Assembly: GCF_021496725.1 (NCBI RefSeq)
Contig: NZ_CP051215.1
Span: 186,001 to 250,000 of the forward strand
Length of the DNA: 64,000 nt
DNA from: Spiroplasma platyhelix PALS-1
Lineage (GTDB): Bacteria; Bacillota_I; Bacilli_A; Mycoplasmatales; VBWQ01
Reading direction: 5' to 3'
Both the position numbers and the translations under genes were made by a program. Shown here piece after piece: positions 60,038-64,000 of the stretch (positions are counted from its first letter, which is position 1; every line of letters begins with the position of its first letter). The notes beneath the pieces are model-generated. The model made no database searches and was not told the DNA's origin. It saw only the letters and a list, made by a program, of their open reading frames with translations.

Positions 60038-60820
60038 ATGAAAATTGGTTTTTTAGGTGCAGGTCATTTAGGTGGAGCCATCATTAAAGGTTTATTAGCT
60101 AGTAAGAAGTATCAGCAAGAAGACTTTCATATCGTTGTTGGCTCAGATAGCAGTATGGCAGCCTATCAGAAAGAAAACTTTAAAGTTAGCAAGGATTGAG
60201 CTACTTTAGCAGATTGTGAGGTTGTTTTGTTGGCTTTAAGACCAGATGACATCAGCAAAAACAAAGAGCAACTCTCAGCAATATTTAGTAAACAGCAAAT
60301 CATCATCTCAGTTGCAGCAGGTGTCAACTTACAGCAATTGCAAGCAATATTCCCTAATGCTTCAGTTAGCAGAGCTATGCCTAACACTTCTTGTCAGTTT
60401 AATCAATCGATGACAATGATCGCGCAAGAAGGTAAGCCAGAAGCCAATCAAACTGCTCAAGAGATTTTTAATTTATTAGGCAAGACTATCGTCTTGCCAG
60501 AAGAAAAGATTCATGTGTTCATTGCTATTTGTGGTAGCGCTAGTGCCTATCTTTACTACTGATTGCAACCATTGATGCAAATGGCTCTGGATAGCAAAAT
60601 CAGTTTAGCAGACAGTAAGAGCATCATTACTGAACTTTTAGTAGGTGTAGCAGCAAATATTCAGCATAGTTCAGATAGTTTAGCAGAACTGCAAAAGCAA
60701 GTTAGTGTTCCTGGTGGTACAACAATTGAAGCAATTAGCGTTTTTGATCAACACAATCTCAAGCAAGTTGTATCTGAGGCAATAGCAGCAGTAGCAAAAA
60801 GAAGTCAAGAGTTAGCTTAA
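60038..60820 (+). CDS. proC: Pyrroline-5-carboxylate reductase
   Basis: 260 residues. MKIGFLGAGHLGGAIIKGL (Rossmann G-x-G-x-x-G), VSRAMPNTSCQFNQSMT and VPGGTTIEAISVF near the end, the P5CR signature. It makes proline from pyrroline-5-carboxylate with NADPH. AAGGAG precedes the ATG, and a TACAAT -10 with a TGA extension lies upstream at 60006. An isolated proC is unusual for a reduced genome; the other proline-synthesis genes are not in the window. Confidence 0.95.
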
Positions 60821-60849
60821 TTTGTTTATTTATTCTTGTTTATTATATT

Positions 60850-60880
60850 TTGACAATTAAAAATAAATTGTAGTTATAAT
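60850..60880 (+). promoter_or_regulatory. Promoter of the Cys-rich peptide gene
   Basis: Perfect TTGACA (60850-60855) and perfect TATAAT (60875-60880), separated by 19 bp instead of 17, 32 bp before the ATG. The long spacer is the kind that activators of MerR type correct, but no palindrome is evident in it. Confidence 0.65.
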
Positions 60881-60912
60881 TAAAGCAGAATTAAATAAGG
60901 AGGTTCAGTAAT

Positions 60913-61029
60913 ATGGATGAAAATATGCAAGGAAGTTCAGAGCAAGACAATCAAGATAGTTCAGAAGAACAATGTACTTGTCACTGCGAACAATGTGACT
61001 GCGCAGGTTGTCACTGTCAACATCAATAG
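60913..61029 (+). CDS. 38-residue Cys/His-rich peptide, metallothionein-like
   Basis: 38 residues, too short for usual gene callers. AAGGAGG lies 8 nt before the ATG. The first ~20 residues are acidic (Glu, Asp, Ser, Gln); the C-terminal half reads CTCHCEQCDCAGCHC followed by QHQ, with seven Cys and three His in 18 residues. C-x-C repeats like these coordinate Zn, Cu or Cd in bacterial and fungal metallothioneins. Own promoter, and a terminator just after. A metal-binding role is inference; the sequence is otherwise not one I recognise. Confidence 0.7.
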   Translation: MDENMQGSSEQDNQDSSEEQCTCHCEQCDCAGCHCQHQ

Positions 61030-61051
61030 CACTATTTAGTGTGCTAGGTGT

Positions 61052-61085
61052 AAAAAAACTAGTAGGTTGCCTACTAGTTTTTTTA
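61052..61085 (+). terminator. Terminator after the Cys-rich peptide gene
   Basis: AACTAGTAGG / CCTACTAGTT with a 3-nt loop and T7. A smaller hairpin (AGCAC / GTGTGCT) lies at 61028-61045. Confidence 0.85.
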
Positions 61086-61189
61086 TGCCTGAATTAGAAT
61101 TTATCTCTTATATCGGCTGAATAAAATTGTTTCCGGATTAGTTCAATTCACTATCGTGCACTAATCAAAAAAAGAAAGAAGGAAGCAAT

Positions 61190-61543
61190 ATGGTAAATCA
61201 AAACATTAAAAAAGTTTTTCTCAATAAAAAATGAATCATCAAAGAAACACCTTATTTTATCAAAATAATTCCTCCTAAGCAGTATCTTGAGCCAGCAGAT
61301 AATGTTGATGCAGGAATCTTCTTGTCTCGCTTAGTTGTTTCATCAGCAATTAGTTCTGATGAGTTAATGGTTGTTGAGATGGATTTTAAAAAAGAGTATC
61401 AAATCATCATCTTTGACTACGAAAAAGCAGAGATAGCAACAACATTAGTTCTTGGTGAACAGTTGTATCAAGACTTAAAAGCAAATGAAGATGATGTTGA
61501 TTGCTATACTGAGAATCAGCAAGATCATTTCTTAATTTATTAG
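61190..61543 (+). CDS. Hypothetical protein, probable element-borne gene
   Basis: 117 residues. The pattern is mixed strand/helix, with FLNKKWIIKETPYFIKIIPPKQYLEPADNVDAG at the start and acidic segments at the end. AGAAGGAAG precedes the ATG. It is the first of a co-directional set leading to the conjugation genes, though the left edge of the element is not defined. No family recognised. Confidence 0.5.
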
Positions 61544-61579
61544 CGTAGTTGACAAAATTGAATAGCAATTGAAAAATTG

Positions 61580-61709
61580 ATTCATTAATTCGTGGTAGAT
61601 TAGTGAATTATTGGGGGTGGTAACCCTGACCATAAGCAATACCAGCACTTATAAGTGCTAGAGTCTTAAAAGGACAATAAAATATTTATAAATTTTAGGG
61701 GGAAAAATT
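61580..61709 (+). promoter_or_regulatory. Structured leader upstream of the 94-residue gene
   Basis: ~130 nt with a TAATTC / GAATTA hairpin near 61586-61610, a short GGGTGGTAACCC element (61615-61626), a perfect 16-bp palindrome AGCACTTATAAGTGCT (61644-61659) and a final TTAGGGGG before the ATG. It looks like a folded 5' leader or an operator array. The class is not identified. Confidence 0.4.
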
Positions 61710-61994
61710 ATGTCAATTAACGAAATAATTAAGAAATATCTACCAGTGGAAAATCAAAAGTTATTATATGCAAACAAGCAATACAATTATTGTTCGGCTT
61801 ATAGCTATCAAAACTGTAGTAATTGTAAAGAAATTAAACCTGTTAAGTGTTGTAAGAAATTGGTTTATCAATCTGCTAAACAAATTAGTGAGCAGCGTTG
61901 ACATGTCTATTTTCTTTGTGGCGATAGTCATTTAGTGATTCGTTGAGTGCTGATTGACGACAGTTCAATTTCAGTTGGGAAAATCAAAAATTAG
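61710..61994 (+). CDS. Small Cys-rich protein, unknown
   Basis: 94 residues read with TGA as Trp. YCSAYSYQNCSNCKEIKPVKCCKKL gives six Cys in a C-x7-C-x2-C-x6-C-C arrangement, and another Cys follows in YFLCGDSH. This could be a zinc-binding knuckle. The next gene, a lipoprotein, starts 13 bp later. No family recognised. Confidence 0.5.
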
Positions 61995-62007
61995 TGGGGG
62001 AAAAGAG

Positions 62008-62544
62008 ATGAAAAAAATTTTAAGTTTAGCTGCACAGGCATTAGTAGTTAGCAGTGCAGGTTTGACAACTGTAGCTTGTAGCAATTCTTTGAATAGTGCT
62101 GAAGATGGCAAATCAAAGCCACCTGATCCAATTGTCCAGAATATCAAATACTATCAAGTATTAATTAAAGAAACAGAAAACTATATCCTTGACTGTGATG
62201 AAATGTTAGTAGAAATTAAAGATAATCGTGATGGTTACGATGATGAAGTGGACTATCAAAGTGCGCTTGATGAAGTTAAGGCACAACGCTTTGCCTATCA
62301 AGCTGAGATTTGTGACTATCAGTATCAAATTTTATTGTTAGAGTTTAATGAAAAGTTTACTGCTGAGCAGGTGTTAGAAGGTATTGTTATTTTTAGTACT
62401 AGAGTTAGTAGTTTAGAGCAAGAGTTGAAACTAAAAGAAAAGTATCCAGATTACTATACTGAAAAAGAGTTAGAAATAATTAGAAATGATATTCAAGTAG
62501 CAAAGCTAATTTTAGAGATATTTTTAGCGCTTAAGGAGGACTAA
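62008..62544 (+). CDS. Lipoprotein, element-borne
   Basis: 178 residues. Signal peptide MKKILSLAAQALVVSSAGL ends in the lipobox TTVAC, with Cys-24 as the lipid site. The mature part is an acidic helical coiled-coil domain (about 45-175). GGGGGAAAAGAG precedes ATG 62008; an in-frame ATG 54 nt upstream would hide the signal peptide and lies inside the previous gene. Comparable lipoproteins sit beside conjugation genes in mycoplasma ICEs. Confidence 0.8.
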   Translation: MKKILSLAAQALVVSSAGLTTVACSNSLNSAEDGKSKPPDPIVQNIKYYQVLIKETENYILDCDEMLVEIKDNRDGYDDEVDYQSALDEVKAQRFAYQAEICDYQYQILLLEFNEKFTAEQVLEGIVIFSTRVSSLEQELKLKEKYPDYYTEKELEIIRNDIQVAKLILEIFLALKED

Positions 62545-62545
62545 A

Positions 62546-62860
62546 ATGACACAATTTGCTTTATCAGTCATAACTATTTTAGCAGATGTACCTGACTTTA
62601 GTGCTGTTACAAAAGAGGTGACAATTTGAGTTAACGCAGCCTTAGCAGTTTTGATTGCTTTAGAGATAATATTTGCTGCTCTGAAAGCGATTTGAATTTG
62701 ATGAAGTGTGATTCGTAACTCTGATGAACCAGATTCAAGAGCAGTTTATTTAAATGCCTTAAAATGACCAGTTATTGCAATTGTTGGTACTTTGGCAGTA
62801 GTAGGAATAGCTAATGTTGTTATCAAAATGGTTGAAACACCAAGTTTAGGTGGTAGTTAG
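62546..62860 (+). CDS. Pilin-like conjugal transfer protein (Mbov_0395-type)
   Basis: 104 residues, with five TGA codons read as Trp, so no long standard-code ORF exists. Two helices (about 32-52 and 76-98) flank a short charged loop, in the style of VirB2/TrbC pilins and of the small Mbov_0395 family protein of mycoplasma ICEs. AAGGAGG precedes the ATG, 1 nt after the lipoprotein stop. Order next to the VirB6-like gene supports the assignment. Confidence 0.65.
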
Positions 62861-62899
62861 AGTGAAGTTGGTTAACTCTCTTAGAAAGGGGATGAATTT

Positions 62900-64000
62900 A
62901 TGATTTGAAATGCGATTTTGAAACTAACATGGTTTATTTTTGTTCAAGGACCATTAAATTTAATTTCAGCATTTAACACAGTACTAGAATATTTAACAGG
63001 TGGATTAATTACTGATATTTTATTTGGATCGTCAACAGAATTTAATTGGAATAATATTCCAGTACAATTTTGATGATTTGTTGTGGTGGCTTTATGTATT
63101 TTTAGTTTAGTCTTCACTATTCAAATGATTGTCTTAATGTTCAAAGAATCAGTTGAAACAAAAGCAAAATTTGTGCAAGCAATTCAAAATTCTGTCAAGG
63201 CATTTGGTTTTATGTTTCTAATTCCAATTTTCTTTTTCCTTGCTAACTTTATTATCCAAAGTTTAGCAATGACAGTGATTAATCATTTTGGAAACAACAG
63301 CAACATTGCTCAATATCTCTGACATATTGGTGATCCAACTTGAGATGGAACAGCTAATAATGTACCTGGTGATTTTTCAGTACCTGGGAATGTTAATGAT
63401 TACAATATGATGGCTCAAGTGTTTGGGACATGATTTATGTTGTTTGCTATCTTTATGATTGGAATCACTTTAATCCAAAAGATTATTGAATTATTCTTTT
63501 TATTTGTGATTAGTCCGATTGTGATGATAGTCATGGTTGTTGATGATGGCAAGGCTGCTTTTAGCTGAAAAGATATGGTTGGAGCGAAGTTTCTAGCTTC
63601 AACAGGAACTTTAGTTAGTTACTACATCTTTATTTCAGTAACACAAATTTTATTAAGTTCGGGGCTAACAGGGTTAGAGACAAGTAACTTTACTAAATCA
63701 TTGTTTATTATTTTATATTTATGTGGTGGTGGTTTAGCAACAATGGCTGCTTCTGACATGATTGCTCATTTTGTTGGCGAAAGTGCAGGAATTAGAGAAA
63801 GTATGTCTTCAATGCGTTCAACTATGGCAGGAGGAATGATGGCTATGGGAGCAGGGAAAATGGCAGGTAAGGCAATGGGCTTTGCGCGAAGCAAACGTGC
63901 GATTAGACATTCAGGATCTTTAGGCAATAGTTTTGCCAGTGCCATGAGTAATCAGTCTGGTGAAGCAAGTTCAGAGGGAATAAATTTTACGAGTTATCGT
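62900..64000 (+). CDS. ICE transmembrane protein, VirB6/TrbL-like (Mbov_0396-type), cut at window end
   Basis: 367 visible residues, no stop reached. About six to seven helices, including FWWFVVVALCIFSLVFTIQMIVL and WFMLFAIFMIGITLIQKIIELFFLFVISPIVMIVMVVDDGK. A Gly/Ala/Met-rich cytoplasmic tail starts near residue 310 (SMRSTMAGGMMAMGAGKMAGKA). This is the layout of VirB6/TrbL channel proteins and of Mbov_0396. GAAAGGGGATG precedes the ATG. It should form part of a type IV secretion-like mating pore. Confidence 0.75.

Noticed and set aside
61085-61143. Mini-ORF of about 18 codons after the Cys-rich peptide terminator
   Set aside because: Starts in the terminator T-run, has no RBS, and shows no sign of selection.

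Overview
The window comes from a wall-less, low-GC Mollicute that reads UGA as tryptophan. Nearly every recognisable gene (valS, lepA, lon, lgt, gapN, ackA and others) is cut by in-frame TGA codons at conserved Trp positions and has its usual length only when TGA is translated. The 16S sequence, the spiroplasma-style lipoprotein signal peptides and the metabolism (acetate and lactate output, ECF vitamin uptake) suggest a relative of the Spiroplasma/Entomoplasmatales branch. That placement is inferred from memory of 16S sequences, not from a search.

Layout. 1-3.1 kb: end of a MATE exporter, a small secreted protein and a membrane-anchored alkaline-phosphatase/sulfatase-fold ectoenzyme. 3.2-8.9 kb: T-box leader, valS, holA, a large membrane protein and convergent rpsT. 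9-12.9 kb: AEC permease coupled to D-lactate dehydrogenase, a GNAT protein and a secreted protein. 12.9-14.3 kb: amino-acid permease on the minus strand. 14.4-21.6 kb: a seven-gene co-directional run holding a two-nuclease fusion, fmt, an ECF S component, lepA and an old-yellow-enzyme protein. 21.6-27.3 kb: glpQ, lgt, membrane proteins, a DNA glycosylase and gapN. 27.4-39.1 kb: rpsB-tsf, pyrH-pta, lpdA-ackA, and nox-hydrolase-lplA, which form the acetyl-CoA/acetate and lipoate branch. 39-42.9 kb: an adenosylcobalamin riboswitch over an ECF S component, ppa, two further ECF S components and a membrane protein. 43-49 kb: tRNA-Arg, DUF3196-like gene, tig, CIRCE-controlled lon, a candidate small RNA and engB. 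49-54.8 kb: an SDR/aldo-keto reductase operon with a divergent MerR regulator, a 1001-residue PLD-helicase and rpmF. 54.9-60 kb: the 16S-23S-5S rRNA operon. 60-61 kb: proC and a tiny Cys/His-rich peptide. 61.2-64 kb: probable entry into a mycoplasma-type integrative conjugative element, with a lipoprotein, a pilin-like protein and a VirB6/TrbL-like protein that runs off the edge.

The genes together describe a fermentative, auxotrophic, host-associated cell. Sugar carbon leaves as D-lactate (AEC/D-LDH) or acetate (pta/ackA). Nox and GapN balance NADH and NADPH. Lipoate and vitamins are imported, and aminoacylation and protein quality control are under riboswitch and HrcA control. The most distinctive items are the cobalamin riboswitch, the metallothionein-like 38-residue peptide, the compact GC-rich small-RNA candidate behind lon, the MerR operator with its 19-bp promoter spacer, and the conjugative element at the right edge.
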